DNA of 64,000 nt from JAEUKA01 sp035328405 (GCA_035328405.1 DAOLIT010000019.1:1-64000); one strand, 5' to 3'; positions 1 to 10,268 are shown, counted from the stretch's first letter. The notes: generated by a model not told the origin, from the letters alone. Numbers and translations are program-made.

Positions 1-285
1 GTGGGTGACGATGTGACCGGGGTCATACCACGTTTCACGGGCGCAACACAGCTGCTTGGGGGAGCCCTTCCTCACTGCGGGCTTGCCCGCGCCGCCAGCC
101 GCGCTTTTCACCGCTGCACCTCCCCTTTTGCCCGCGCCAGATCCGCGAGGGTCCCCAAAGGGGCCCAAAAGGGGCGACAGGGGTTCCAAATAGAGAAGCA
201 AGGAAACAGAGGCAATGTTCCTGAAGAAAAAACCGTTCATTGGGGACGGCTTTCGGGGGCGCGGATCGTGATAAACTCCGAAAAC
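1..285. other. upstream region, no gene supported
   Basis: The reading frame of the giant TPR gene stays open back to the window edge. The first 95 codons are low-quality sequence rich in Arg, Ala and Gly with no domain character, so I treat this stretch as non-coding leader or the tail of something outside the window. It carries runs of CCCC/GGGG around 150-185. I see no clear promoter or RNA. Confidence 0.4.
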
Positions 286-3200
286 ATGTCGGAAACTCCC
301 GAACGACCAGCCGAACCGTCGGAAACTCCCGCCACCGTTTCCGCAAAAACGCCCGAAAAGCAGGTGTCTCAACTGCCCATTGTCCTCGACGATTTGCTCG
401 AGCTGTTCGCGAAGGAGCTTGTGGAAACGCAAGACCCGCAGGAACACGCGGGGCTGGCGGTGCGCATGGCGCTGCTTTTGTGGGACGGGCAGGGCAAGGC
501 GGATGCGGCGGTGGCGCTTCTTTCGGACGTGCATCATCCGGTGGCGTCATCGCTGCGGCTCCAGGCTGCGCTGTCGGCGACCGGAGGGGACGCGGGGGCG
601 TCGCTGCTGCCGAATCCGGCGGTGGATTTTGTGGTACGCCATGGCTCGGCAGACGACAAAAATGATTTGGGCGAGCTGCTTCTGTGGCGCGGGGAATGGG
701 AACAGGCGGGCGGGCTTCTGTCAGAGGGGTCGTCGCCCCGGCTGTATGCGCTGCTGCTTTCGTCGCAAGGGCTTTATGCGCGAGCCAAGGACGCGCTGGC
801 AGCAAGCGAAGAGGCAAAAGACCTGTTGTGGGCGGGGTGGCTGCACGCCCGGTCGGCAAAAAACGGCAAACAGGAGGGCGCGCCGTTTTTGAAACCGACG
901 ACGGTGCGCTCGTTCGGGGTGGATGTGTCGAGCAAGGTGTTGCAACTGAGGTGGAGCGACGCGGTGCTTGGGGCGGTTCCGCCGTATGGACCGTCGAGTT
1001 TTCCGCTGCTCAAAGAACGGTTCGCGTTGCTGGGGGGGGAAGAAGGGCTTGGGGGTTCAAATCCGTCGCTGGAGCTTGTGTATTCGGCGCTGGAACTTTC
1101 GACGTGCGCAACGCACGCTCAGGTGCTGGAGGACCCGCTCACGGATGTGCTGGTGAGCGCAGAACGAGCGGTCCATTTGCATCCGACGATGGCTTCGCAA
1201 TTGGGCGCGTATGTGTTGGAACGGCGGGCGGCGGAACAATTGGAACGGGCGGGTCGGTTTCAAGAAGCGGCGCAGCATTTTGAACGACAGGCGGAGCGGT
1301 TGCTCGCGGAGCTGCCGCCTCCGGCGTCCGAGAGTGGTGCCGACGAGTGGACGCGGGCGGTGGCGCTGTCGCTTTTGTACCGCGCGGTGGACAGCTGGCT
1401 GCTCGCGATTCCGAACCACGGCGAGACGGCACGGACCAAAGCGTTGGAGCAGGCGACGCGGTTGCTTGGTTTGGGCGTGGTGGATGAAGTGTTGGCGTTG
1501 CGGCTTTCGGCGGAATTGTGGCAGGGAAGCGACCGACGGGCAGTGTGCGAGTGGCTGTGGTCGTGCGCGCAGGCTTGTCCACAGGCGCATCCCGAACGGC
1601 TGTCGCTGCTCGTTCACGCGGCGCGGGCGGCGGAAGCGATGAACGTGACGGGGCAAACCTTGTTGTTGCCGTCGTCGTCGTTGTTTGCGGAACAAGCGCC
1701 GATCCCAGTGCTGCTGACGCTGGCGCGGCATTTCAGACGGCGGGGCGATGTGGGGCCGCTGTTGTCTTTGTACCGCGCGTTGTCGGAACCTGCGGGATTG
1801 CGTCAACCAGACGGCTTGGCGTGGGCGAGCGTGTGCAGCTCGGTGGCGTTTTTGCTGGCTGCGCTGCTTCCGCAGGAACGCTGGCTGGAAGTGGGACAGA
1901 AGTCAGGCGAAACCTCGGGGAAAATGCGAGAGGCGCTCACGGGGCTGCAAGAATTGGCGGAGCCGCACGCGGAGGAACCGGGGGGCCTGGTGTTTTGGGT
2001 GGCGCGGGTGCTGTTTTTCCAACGGACGGCGCAAGAGGAGCCTCTGCTGGAGGCACTGGTTGCGTTGCTTCATCGGGTGCGGAATGAAAAGAACAAGCTG
2101 CGGGTGCTCAAGCAGCTTGCGCACCACGCGATGGAGGCTGGGGATTTTTCGCGCGCAGAGGCGAGCTATCAGGAAGTGCTGGAACGCGACCCGACGGATG
2201 TGGTTGCGATGCACGCGCTCGGACGGCTTTTGCAACAGCGCGGGGACATTCCGCAGGCGATGGAGCTTTTGCGGACGGCGGTCTCGGCAGCCGTGTCGCA
2301 GGGCGGAGAAGCCAGCGGGCAGCCGTCCACGATGGCGATGCTGACGCCGCACAACCTGGGCCTGTCGCAGGCGACGGTGCCGCTTTTGGCGCAAGGGGCG
2401 GCGCTGCTGTCGTGCGAGCTGGGCGCGCTGCTCGAGCAACAGGCGGCGCAAACCGGTCAGCATGCGCTGCTCGAGGAAGCACTTTCGGTGTATGAAGGCG
2501 CGCTTTCGCGGGATGCGCGCTGTCGTCCAGCGGTGCGGGCGCTGGTTGCGCTGTACGGCACGCTGGGACAGAAAGGACGGCAGCTTGCGGCGATGCGTCG
2601 GCTGTTGCCGCTTTTGCACGACGACGAGCAGCGGCTGAGGCTGTTGCTAGACATCGGTCAGCTTTCCGAGGAACAAGCCGCTGTGCTGGGGAAGGATGCG
2701 GGCGTTCCGCTGGTGGAACAGTCGATCGATGCGTACAGCGAGGTGTTGCAAATCGCGCCCGACCACGAGGCCGCGCTGTCCAGCTTGATTCATTTGTGCG
2801 CGCAAGAACATCGGTACGGATTGATCGCGGAAACGCTGGAGCGCGCACCGAAGACGAAGCCGTTTTTGCTGATTTTGGCGGATTCGTACGAAAAACTCGG
2901 GCATCCAGAGGGCGTCGCCAAAACGCTGCGGGAGCTGTGGCCGCTGCTGGACCAGCCGGACGAGCAAATCGCGACGCTCGAACGGTTGACGGAACTGTAC
3001 AAACGACTGGAACGGGCGGAAGACGAGCTGGATGCGTGGGACCGGCTGTGCCGCCTGGCCCCGAGCCATGTGCTCGGCCAGCTCCAGGTCGTTTTGCAGC
3101 TTGAACACCGGTTGGGTGGCGCGGGTCGGCACGCAGAGCAGGCGGAACTGCTGTCGCGGGCGATTGCGCAAGCCGAGTCGGATGGGGCCCAGAAGTCGGC

Positions 3201-6200
3201 CCAAGTCCCGGAAAAAACAGAAAAATCGGATCTGGTGCGGCAGGCCCTTCTGCGGCTGGGGCACGTGCTCGGGGAATTGCTGCAAAGGCCGACAGAAGCG
3301 ATGGCGACGTTTGAAAAAGTGCTGGCGAAGTGGCCAGAGGAAAAAACGGCGCTCGCATCGCTGGCATCGCTGTACGGGCAGGCGGGGCGACAGGCGGATC
3401 AGCGGCGGACGCTGATGCTGCTCCTTCGATACGCGACGGGGCCAGCGGAAAAGTCGCGGAGTATGTTCCAACTCGGCGAGCTGTGCGAGAAGGCAGGGGA
3501 TGTCGAGGAAGCGTACCGTTTGTTCGGAGAAGCGTTTTTTCTGGACCCGGCCAATCGGGGCGCGTTTACGGCCTACGAACGGGCTTGTTACAAGCGCCAG
3601 AAATGGCCCGAGACGCTGCAAATCTACGAAACGGCGTTGCGCCTGATTGAGACGCAGAAAACGCGCTCGTATCGGCCTGCGGACCTGCATTTGCGACGGG
3701 GACAAGTCCAACTGCAATACTTGCAAGATGTCGAGGCGGCGATTGCGAGTTATTGGAAGGCGCTGGAATCAGACGCCGAGAACGACGCGACGCAGGCGAC
3801 GCTGGAACGGATTTACGGTGGCCTGAACCAGTGGAAAGAACTGCTGTCGGTCTATGAGCGACGGGCGCAGCTTGTGCGGGATGACAGCAAGCGGGTCGAA
3901 ATTCTGCGTCGGGCGGCTCGGGTGGCAACGGCCAAACTGCGCGATGTAGCGGAAGCGGTGCGGTTTCGCGAAAAACTGCTGTCGGTCGATCCAACAGACG
4001 CCGATTCGCTCGACGAGCTGGAACGGCATTACGAAAGCAGCCGAGATTTTGAAAAACTCGTCGCGCTGCTGTCCACGCGAGTGACGTTGACGAACGACGA
4101 GACGCAAATGATGGCGCTGCACATGCGCATCGGTCTTTTGTGTGAAGAAGGTTTGCGCGATCACGACCGGGCGATTTCGGCGTATCGGCATGTCGTCGAG
4201 GCGCAACCCACGCATCGCGAGGCGCTCGACGCGATGGCGCGGCTCCTGGAGGCGAACGAACGCTGGGAAGAGCTGATCGAAGTCACCAAACGGCAAATTC
4301 GGCTGGTCACGGATCGGCAACACAAGGCGCTGCTCTTTTTCAAATGCGGTTCCGTCACCGAGGCGAAGTTCAACAAAGAAGACGAGGCGATTCGTTACTA
4401 CGAAGCGGCGGTGCGCACGTCGGCGGCGTGTTTGCCTGCGCTGCACAGTTTGCGAGACATCTATGTGCGCAAAGAGGACTATCCGCACGTCACACAGACG
4501 CTGGAACTCGAGGCGAAGCTGTGGACCGAGCCGAAAGAGCAGGCCGGAATCCTGGCGCACATCGGGCAGATTTACCTTGACAAACTGAAAAAACCAGAAC
4601 GCGCGATTGAGTATTACGAACGTGCGCTCAGCGTCGATAAAGACTGTTTGCCCGCCCACCGGGCACTGTTTCACGTCTATTACGAGCGCGGCGATTTCTA
4701 CAGGACGTATCAAACGGGGCAGGTGTTGCTGCTGCGGGCCGCTCGGGAAGGCGAACCGGCGGAGCGGTCGGCGTTTCATGCGAAACGGGCGCATGCGGCG
4801 GCGAAAATCGGCGAATTGCGGGTGGCGTGCGAATCGGTCGCGTTGTCGCTCGAGATTTGGCCCGAAAATCTGTCGGCGCTGGCGCTTTTGTGTTCGCTGT
4901 GTTTGCAACCGAATCCGGGCGTGGACCTGTTCCCGACGTGTCGCGAATTGGAAAGGCAATTCAGGCGGCGCGAGCAGTCGCAACCGCTGGCGCTTTTGTT
5001 GTGTGCGCTTTCGGCGCTGGCCGAACGAGCGTCCGACAGCGAAACCGCCGAGGCGCATCTTGCCGAGGCGTTGCGTCTTTTGCCCGAAGACCCGCAGGTG
5101 GTCGAGTGGGTGGCTGGCGCCTATGTGCGTCTGGCGCGGTTTGAGGCTGCGGTCGCTTTGCTCCATCAATTTGTCGAACGGTTGCGGGCGTCTGGGCAGG
5201 CATCGGCGTTGCCTTCTTTGGCGCGGGCGGAACTTCTGCTTGCCGGGCTTCATTCCGAGGTGCTTGTACAGCCGGATGCGGCCATTCAATTGATGCGGCA
5301 GTGCCTCGCAACAGCGACGCGACCGGAGGCTTCCGCGCCACCTACGCTTGTGTACCGCGCGCGTTTTTTGCTGGCGCAGGAACTGTTCCAAATCGGTCGC
5401 TATTTGGATGCGCGAATGGAAATGGAGACGCTGCTTCAAGAAGTGCAGCCCGAGGGTTCGTCGGTCGTTTCGCCCATGATCCTGTGTCGGTATTTCGACT
5501 ACCAAGGTCGCGTGCTCGAGGCGCTGGGAGACATGACCGCTGCGCAACAGTCCTATTTGAAAGCCATCGACTTGGATTCGACGTATGCGCCGCCGTTGCT
5601 CCAACTTGCGCGGTGGGGCGTGTTGACGGGCAATCCTGACCAGGCCGAGGCGCTTTTGCGCGATGCCATCGAGCGGACTGCCGAGCGTACAAGCTTCAGC
5701 CATTACGACGACCGCGCGTCCGAGGTGTTGTTGCGGCGAGGTTTGGCGCGCCTGCTTGCACACACAAACCCACAAGCTTCGGTAGCGGAATACGAACGGC
5801 TCGGCACGCTTGGCGCGGATGATTTTGTTCAACTTCCGCTTTGTTTCGATTTGGAGAGCCCGGCAGGGCCGCCGTTGGTTTGGAACGGGCTTTCGGATCG
5901 GGTGGCGTTGGCGGAAGTGCTTTTGCACGGCGTCGGCGACACGACCCGCGCGGAACAAGCCTTGACCGAGGTTTTCCGCCAAGATCTGCGTTGCGCCGAA
6001 GCACACGCGCTGCTCGTCGAGGTCTACGAAAAACGCAACGAGACCGTTCGCGCTCGACGGGTTCGCACGGTGTCGGCGATTTTGGGGTATTTGCCAGCGG
6101 AAAGACGGCTGCAACGCTCGGGCGGCTATCGCGGGACGCTGACCGAGGAACTTCGCCAAAGGTTGCTTCTGCCCGCCGCGCTGCGAGGTTCTGACGTGGC

Positions 6201-6996
6201 TGAACTCATGTTGGCGATGGTGCCGGGCCTGCTGCGGCTGTTTCCGCCCACGTGGCCGTGGCCATCTGAGCCCACGCCCGCGTTCCAAGTCCCCGACGCA
6301 GGTTTTGTCAGTGCGGTGTCCGAAACGCTGCGCCTGTTTGCGCTGGACGTAGAGGTGATGGTCGCACATGAGGTGCCAGGAGGCGCACAGGCCCTCGAGC
6401 TTTTGACGGGCCGCCGTGTGGCGCTTTTGGATCAGTCCGTGTTGGCGATGGACGACAGCGAACGGCGCTTTTTGTTGGGCCGCGTGCTGGACCCGTTGCG
6501 CGGTGGATACGCGACGCTTCTGCGTCTGTCTCCGAGTGAAGTTTTGCAGACGAACCGGCTGTTTTCGATGTTGCTCCAGCCTGTTTCTGAGCAGCCTTCC
6601 GATGCTCGCGAGTTTTTGCAGCTTCTGCCCAGACGTTCGCAGCAGGTGTTCGAGCGAGTTGCCCAAAAGCGCCCGACGCAGGCTTTTTCGGAAGTCATGG
6701 CGGGTTTTTCGGTGTGCGCGGATCGAGCCGGTTTGCTCGCAGTCGATGACCTGTGGACCGCCGTGCAACTTCTGGCCAAGCTGTCCGGGGATGATCCGAC
6801 CGCGTTTTCGCCTGCCGGAACACCAGCCCGAGCACCAGACGGAGCGCAGCCCGGAGATTCAAGAACAGAGCGAACCGACGGTCGTTTGGCCTGGGTGCTC
6901 AGCCATGCCATCGGAGGGGCCGAACTGTTCACCTATTCCCTTTCCGAACCTTTCCATGAGCTGACACAGACGTTGAAAGAACCATCGCGCTTGTGA
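286..6996 (+). CDS. giant TPR-repeat protein (about 2236 aa)
   Basis: A very long helical-repeat protein, probably a scaffold; no enzymatic domain is evident. The first ~600 residues are Ala/Leu-rich degenerate helical hairpins. From about residue 600 to 1750 there are many classical 34-residue TPR units with a W/Y-A-L-G-Y-A-P pattern, for example around nt 2130-2290, 4560-4700 and 5490-5650. The C-terminal ~280 residues are not TPR and include a segment like ERRFLLGRVLDPLRGG. That segment recalls the helix of metalloprotease-like domains in which the HExxH site has been lost, but this is only a guess. No signal peptide or membrane segment is seen. I chose ATG 286 because the amino-acid composition becomes protein-like there; no strong ribosome-binding site is visible. 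The next gene starts 75 nt downstream on the same strand. Confidence 0.85.
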   Translation: MSETPERPAEPSETPATVSAKTPEKQVSQLPIVLDDLLELFAKELVETQDPQEHAGLAVRMALLLWDGQGKADAAVALLSDVHHPVASSLRLQAALSATGGDAGASLLPNPAVDFVVRHGSADDKNDLGELLLWRGEWEQAGGLLSEGSSPRLYALLLSSQGLYARAKDALAASEEAKDLLWAGWLHARSAKNGKQEGAPFLKPTTVRSFGVDVSSKVLQLRWSDAVLGAVPPYGPSSFPLLKERFALLGGEEGLGGSNPSLELVYSALELSTCATHAQVLEDPLTDVLVSAERAVHLHPTMASQLGAYVLERRAAEQLERAGRFQEAAQHFERQAERLLAELPPPASESGADEWTRAVALSLLYRAVDSWLLAIPNHGETARTKALEQATRLLGLGVVDEVLALRLSAELWQGSDRRAVCEWLWSCAQACPQAHPERLSLLVHAARAAEAMNVTGQTLLLPSSSLFAEQAPIPVLLTLARHFRRRGDVGPLLSLYRALSEPAGLRQPDGLAWASVCSSVAFLLAALLPQERWLEVGQKSGETSGKMREALTGLQELAEPHAEEPGGLVFWVARVLFFQRTAQEEPLLEALVALLHRVRNEKNKLRVLKQLAHHAMEAGDFSRAEASYQEVLERDPTDVVAMHALGRLLQQRGDIPQAMELLRTAVSAAVSQGGEASGQPSTMAMLTPHNLGLSQATVPLLAQGAALLSCELGALLEQQAAQTGQHALLEEALSVYEGALSRDARCRPAVRALVALYGTLGQKGRQLAAMRRLLPLLHDDEQRLRLLLDIGQLSEEQAAVLGKDAGVPLVEQSIDAYSEVLQIAPDHEAALSSLIHLCAQEHRYGLIAETLERAPKTKPFLLILADSYEKLGHPEGVAKTLRELWPLLDQPDEQIATLERLTELYKRLERAEDELDAWDRLCRLAPSHVLGQLQVVLQLEHRLGGAGRHAEQAELLSRAIAQAESDGAQKSAQVPEKTEKSDLVRQALLRLGHVLGELLQRPTEAMATFEKVLAKWPEEKTALASLASLYGQAGRQADQRRTLMLLLRYATGPAEKSRSMFQLGELCEKAGDVEEAYRLFGEAFFLDPANRGAFTAYERACYKRQKWPETLQIYETALRLIETQKTRSYRPADLHLRRGQVQLQYLQDVEAAIASYWKALESDAENDATQATLERIYGGLNQWKELLSVYERRAQLVRDDSKRVEILRRAARVATAKLRDVAEAVRFREKLLSVDPTDADSLDELERHYESSRDFEKLVALLSTRVTLTNDETQMMALHMRIGLLCEEGLRDHDRAISAYRHVVEAQPTHREALDAMARLLEANERWEELIEVTKRQIRLVTDRQHKALLFFKCGSVTEAKFNKEDEAIRYYEAAVRTSAACLPALHSLRDIYVRKEDYPHVTQTLELEAKLWTEPKEQAGILAHIGQIYLDKLKKPERAIEYYERALSVDKDCLPAHRALFHVYYERGDFYRTYQTGQVLLLRAAREGEPAERSAFHAKRAHAAAKIGELRVACESVALSLEIWPENLSALALLCSLCLQPNPGVDLFPTCRELERQFRRREQSQPLALLLCALSALAERASDSETAEAHLAEALRLLPEDPQVVEWVAGAYVRLARFEAAVALLHQFVERLRASGQASALPSLARAELLLAGLHSEVLVQPDAAIQLMRQCLATATRPEASAPPTLVYRARFLLAQELFQIGRYLDARMEMETLLQEVQPEGSSVVSPMILCRYFDYQGRVLEALGDMTAAQQSYLKAIDLDSTYAPPLLQLARWGVLTGNPDQAEALLRDAIERTAERTSFSHYDDRASEVLLRRGLARLLAHTNPQASVAEYERLGTLGADDFVQLPLCFDLESPAGPPLVWNGLSDRVALAEVLLHGVGDTTRAEQALTEVFRQDLRCAEAHALLVEVYEKRNETVRARRVRTVSAILGYLPAERRLQRSGGYRGTLTEELRQRLLLPAALRGSDVAELMLAMVPGLLRLFPPTWPWPSEPTPAFQVPDAGFVSAVSETLRLFALDVEVMVAHEVPGGAQALELLTGRRVALLDQSVLAMDDSERRFLLGRVLDPLRGGYATLLRLSPSEVLQTNRLFSMLLQPVSEQPSDAREFLQLLPRRSQQVFERVAQKRPTQAFSEVMAGFSVCADRAGLLAVDDLWTAVQLLAKLSGDDPTAFSPAGTPARAPDGAQPGDSRTERTDGRLAWVLSHAIGGAELFTYSLSEPFHELTQTLKEPSRL

Positions 6997-7071
6997 TCTG
7001 CCCTGCGAAGCGGGTATCCTGGGGGCTCGACATGGCGGTGGTGGAAACGCAAGAGAGAGGCCGGACGGGAT

Positions 7072-8034
7072 ATGGGTGCCAAGTTCAGCGCTGAGCTCGC
7101 GGCTCAAGGCGGGGTTGTAAGCCTCAAGCTTCGCGGAGTTGTCGATGAAGACAACGAATTGGCGGCGCTAGAGGGGCAGCTTTCCGCTGGCACGACGGTT
7201 CTCGACCTTGCCGACATCGAGCGGATCAATTCGTGCGGCGTTCGCGACTGGGTGAACTGGCTGGGCCGAATCGAAAAGCTCGGCGCGCGGCTCGTGTTCG
7301 TGAATTGCTCGCCGTCCATCGTCGCGCAGATGAACTTGGTGCACAACTTCACCGCGAGCGGCATCGTCAAAAGCTTTTACGCGCCCTACTTTTGCCCGCG
7401 CTGTCAGAAGGAGCGGCTCCTCAAGCTGGAAACGCGCGAATTGGTCCACGATGTGCCGATTACGTCTGCGCCGTTGTGCCGCTGTGACGATTGCGACGGG
7501 CCGATGGACTTCGACGACATGGAGGAGTCCTATTTCGCGTTCATGAACAACCTGAAAAAGGTCCTGTCTGAACCGTCCACAGAGGAAATTCTCCAGGCCG
7601 TCGGACAAATGGCCGAAGGTGTCGCAAAGCAAAAAGTGCGCGGGAGCATCGTCGGAGCGACTCCGGCCACCGGGCCCGGCAACACGCCGTCTACACCCTC
7701 GACGCAGGCCCCGTCGTCTGTGTCTCCGGTGCACAAAACGCCAACCGGGCGTCCGTCGAACAGCGCCCTGCCCCTGGGCTCTTCGGGCAACCTTCCCAAA
7801 ATTCCCGTGGACCTGCCGGCGGCCACAAGTGGAAACCACCGGCCCGTGTCCGCCGCGATCGCGCAAGCCACCGCTGCTGGCGTGGGTGCCGCTGCCGGTC
7901 CGATCGACAAGAACGCTGTCGTCTCAGGCGACGTAAAACAGCCTTCCACGACGCGCGCCATCTTGACCTGGGTCGGTGTCGCGCTGTTCTGCATCGTCGC
8001 CATCTTCGCGATGATCTACGTCATCGTAAAATAG
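7072..8034 (+). CDS. STAS-like domain, zinc ribbon and C-terminal membrane anchor protein
   Basis: A 320-residue protein. Residues 1-105 resemble a STAS/anti-sigma-antagonist fold, with the LDLADIERINSCGVRDWVNWL pattern around 44-64, where a Ser-Cys-Gly-Val replaces the usual D-S-S/T-G switch. Next comes a four-cysteine knuckle (C108-x2-C111 and C138-x2-C141) likely to bind zinc. A long Pro/Ser/Thr-rich linker follows, then one transmembrane helix at about 294-318 ending in a short tail. The layout suggests a cytoplasmic sensor or adaptor anchored in the inner membrane by its C-terminus. The role is unknown. It follows the giant TPR gene with a 75-nt gap and may be co-transcribed. The linker composition is typical of delta-proteobacterial signalling proteins. 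Confidence 0.75.
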   Translation: MGAKFSAELAAQGGVVSLKLRGVVDEDNELAALEGQLSAGTTVLDLADIERINSCGVRDWVNWLGRIEKLGARLVFVNCSPSIVAQMNLVHNFTASGIVKSFYAPYFCPRCQKERLLKLETRELVHDVPITSAPLCRCDDCDGPMDFDDMEESYFAFMNNLKKVLSEPSTEEILQAVGQMAEGVAKQKVRGSIVGATPATGPGNTPSTPSTQAPSSVSPVHKTPTGRPSNSALPLGSSGNLPKIPVDLPAATSGNHRPVSAAIAQATAAGVGAAAGPIDKNAVVSGDVKQPSTTRAILTWVGVALFCIVAIFAMIYVIVK

Positions 8035-8127
8035 CCCGCCCCATCGACCGTTCCCCCTCTTCCCCGATTCCCTTCCAAAAAACCCATCCCAACCCGACTC
8101 CACATTGCGGTTTTGAGCTCGTGCGGC

Positions 8128-9195
8128 TCAATTCGGGCAGGGAATCTGGGCGGTCAGGTCGGCGACTTTTCGGTGTTGGTTGGTGTCGGGATATTGCTTT
8201 TTGAGCGCGTTCACATACCGGCACGCCTCAGCCTTGTCTTGCGCCGTCGGTGGGTTGTGACGCAGAAGCGCGGCTTCGGCCATCAGCACCAGCGCATCAT
8301 CGGCCAGCCGGGACTTGGGTTGTCGTTTCAAGAAACCCGCAAGCGACGCAATCGCTCGAGCCGGTTGCCGCAGGTCCTGCAAATAGATCTGCCCCAGCAG
8401 CAGCGCGCTTTCCGCCAGCAAATACAGGTTGTAGTGGCCGATGATGTACGAGCTTGTGTACGTGCGTTGCAGGCGTTCCAGCCGCTCCGCCGCTTCCGAA
8501 AACCGTTTCTGCGACCGGAGCAACTTTGCCGCCTGCACCAGCGCATCGTCCAAAAGCGGCCCTTTTGGGTAGCGTTTCGCCAGCTCGTCATAGCGGCGCA
8601 AGGCCTCGGCCCACTTGCTGTTGGTTTGACACCGCTCAGCCGACAAAAACCACGCGAAACTCGCGAGCGGCACATGGCGAGCGTGCGTCTTGGCGACCGC
8701 ATCGAGCTCGGCCAAAAACGTCGGGTCGTCCTTGCGCCACCGCGCCATTGCACGCAGCGCGTCCTCAGCGGCGACTTCTTGCGGGTGCGAGCGAATCAAG
8801 TCTTGGCACAGCGCAAGTGCCTCGGGAAGCTGCGACAGGCGTTCGGCCAAAATCTCGGCGGCCCGAAACATCGAACGCGAGATTTTCGTCGGGTCGCGGC
8901 TCAACAACGCCACTTCCTGATACGCCTTCGCCGCCTCGGAATACCGTTCGTCTTGTTCGTAAAGCTGCGCAAGCCGAAACGCCGCAAGCCCGCAGTCATC
9001 CTTGATCCGCAGCGCCAGGCCCGCCAGGCCGGTTTGACAGTCCGTCACGATCTTTTGGTATTGCGCGATGGCTTCGCTGTGGTCCGGGCCTCGTTCGGCC
9101 CGTTGCGCGGAAACCATCGGCGCGGGCATCGGCGCAGGCTTTGCGCATCCCCCGAGCACCGCACACGCAGCGAAAACTAGGCCAAAAGTTCGCAT
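8128..9195 (-). CDS. TPR lipoprotein
   Basis: A 355-residue lipoprotein. The start at 9195 gives a signal peptide (MRTFGLVFAACAVLGGC) with lipobox LGGC and Cys17, followed by Ala/Pro spacer residues. The rest is TPR-like helical hairpins (AIAQYQKIV, AAKAYQEVAL, ALRRYDELAKRYP, AIASLAGFLKRQP), the arrangement seen in BamD/YfiO-like and cell-division-associated TPR lipoproteins. The reading frame stays open far upstream, but that portion is antisense-type Arg/Gly-rich sequence inside the aldolase gene, so it is rejected. The start overlaps the end of the upstream aldolase gene by 19 nt, implying co-transcription. A partner cannot be named. Confidence 0.8.
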   Translation of the reverse strand: MRTFGLVFAACAVLGGCAKPAPMPAPMVSAQRAERGPDHSEAIAQYQKIVTDCQTGLAGLALRIKDDCGLAAFRLAQLYEQDERYSEAAKAYQEVALLSRDPTKISRSMFRAAEILAERLSQLPEALALCQDLIRSHPQEVAAEDALRAMARWRKDDPTFLAELDAVAKTHARHVPLASFAWFLSAERCQTNSKWAEALRRYDELAKRYPKGPLLDDALVQAAKLLRSQKRFSEAAERLERLQRTYTSSYIIGHYNLYLLAESALLLGQIYLQDLRQPARAIASLAGFLKRQPKSRLADDALVLMAEAALLRHNPPTAQDKAEACRYVNALKKQYPDTNQHRKVADLTAQIPCPN

Positions 9196-10223
9196 AGCAC
9201 CTGTCGCATCGTTTGAGCCGCCTGTTCGCACGCGGCGCGGTCTACATCCACATGCGTCACCAACCGCAAACGCCTGGGTCCAAACGGTGCGCACAACACA
9301 CCGACGCGGGCCAGCCGCTCGACCACGACGGCTGCGGGAGGCAAAGGCGACAGCAAATCGACCAGCACAATGTTCGTTTGTGGCGAAACCAAAGAGACCG
9401 TCGGCACATCCGACAGAACCTCGGCCAGACGTTTGGCGTGTTCGTGGTCTTCTGCCAGCCGTTCGTATTGATGCGACAGCGCAAACAGACCCGCCGCCGC
9501 CAGCACGCCCGATTGACGCATCGATCCGCCGTACATCCGACGGAACCGCCGCGCTTTGTGGATCAGGTCTTTGGGTCCCGCCAGCACCGAACCGACCGGC
9601 GCGCCGAGCCCTTTGGACAAACAAACCGAAACCGTATCGAACGGGGCCGCGATCCGCGCGTCGGGCACACCCAACGCCACCGCCGCATTCCACAACCTGG
9701 CACCATCCAAATGAAGTGCCAGCCGAAGCCCGCGCGCAGCCTGGGTGACTTCATCCAGCAATTCGAGCGGCCAAATCGAACCGCCGCCTCGGTTGTGCGT
9801 GTTTTCCAGACACAGCAGCCGATTCGGAGGCGAACACTGGTCGGCGCGTTCGGGCTGATACGTCGCGGCCAGCTCGGCAGCCGAGAACGGACTCCCGTGT
9901 CCGACCGTGACAAGCTGCGCCCCGGCAAGCGCCGCCGCCGCCCCCGCTTCATACCATTTGATGTGTGCGCCCTCCTGACACAACACATCATCGCCCGGCT
10001 GCACATGACAGCGAATCGCGAGCTGGTTCGCCATCGTTCCCGACGGCACAAACACCGCCGCCTCTTTTTGCAGGCGCAGGCACACCACTTCTTCGAGTTT
10101 GCGAACCGTGGGGTCTTCGCCGAACAAATCGTCTCCCACTTCCGCCGTCGCCATCGCCGCACGCATTCCGGGCGTCGGACGGGTCACTGTATCTGAGCGC
10201 AGGTCGATGACTGCTTGCAACAT
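9177..10223 (-). CDS. ltaE: low-specificity L-threonine aldolase
   Basis: A PLP-dependent fold-type I enzyme that cleaves L-threonine or allo-threonine to glycine and acetaldehyde in the cytoplasm. The 348-residue product begins with the family hallmark DLRSDTVTRPT (residues 7-17). It keeps VGDDLFGEDPTV, the FVPSGTMANQ phosphate-binding region, HLDGARLWNA with Asp173, and the Schiff-base Lys204 in SKGLGAPVGSV. Length matches the family (about 330-350). ATG 10223 was chosen because family homology starts there; 134 in-frame codons upstream belong to the antisense of accA. It is divergent from accA, with 45 nt between the starts, and its end overlaps the downstream TPR lipoprotein. Confidence 0.93.
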   Translation of the reverse strand: MLQAVIDLRSDTVTRPTPGMRAAMATAEVGDDLFGEDPTVRKLEEVVCLRLQKEAAVFVPSGTMANQLAIRCHVQPGDDVLCQEGAHIKWYEAGAAAALAGAQLVTVGHGSPFSAAELAATYQPERADQCSPPNRLLCLENTHNRGGGSIWPLELLDEVTQAARGLRLALHLDGARLWNAAVALGVPDARIAAPFDTVSVCLSKGLGAPVGSVLAGPKDLIHKARRFRRMYGGSMRQSGVLAAAGLFALSHQYERLAEDHEHAKRLAEVLSDVPTVSLVSPQTNIVLVDLLSPLPPAAVVVERLARVGVLCAPFGPRRLRLVTHVDVDRAACEQAAQTMRQVLCELLA

Positions 10224-10268
10224 GCGCCGAGCATACTCAAAAATAGCGCCACTTCGGAAAGGCTTGTC

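Noticed and set aside
3769..6768. 999-codon open frame on the minus strand inside the giant TPR gene
   Set aside because: Arg/Gln/His-rich composition and no domain; it is an antisense shadow caused by codon bias in a GC-rich gene.
9196..9693. Open frame upstream of the TPR lipoprotein start
   Set aside because: It lies in the threonine aldolase gene in another frame and would bury the lipoprotein signal peptide.
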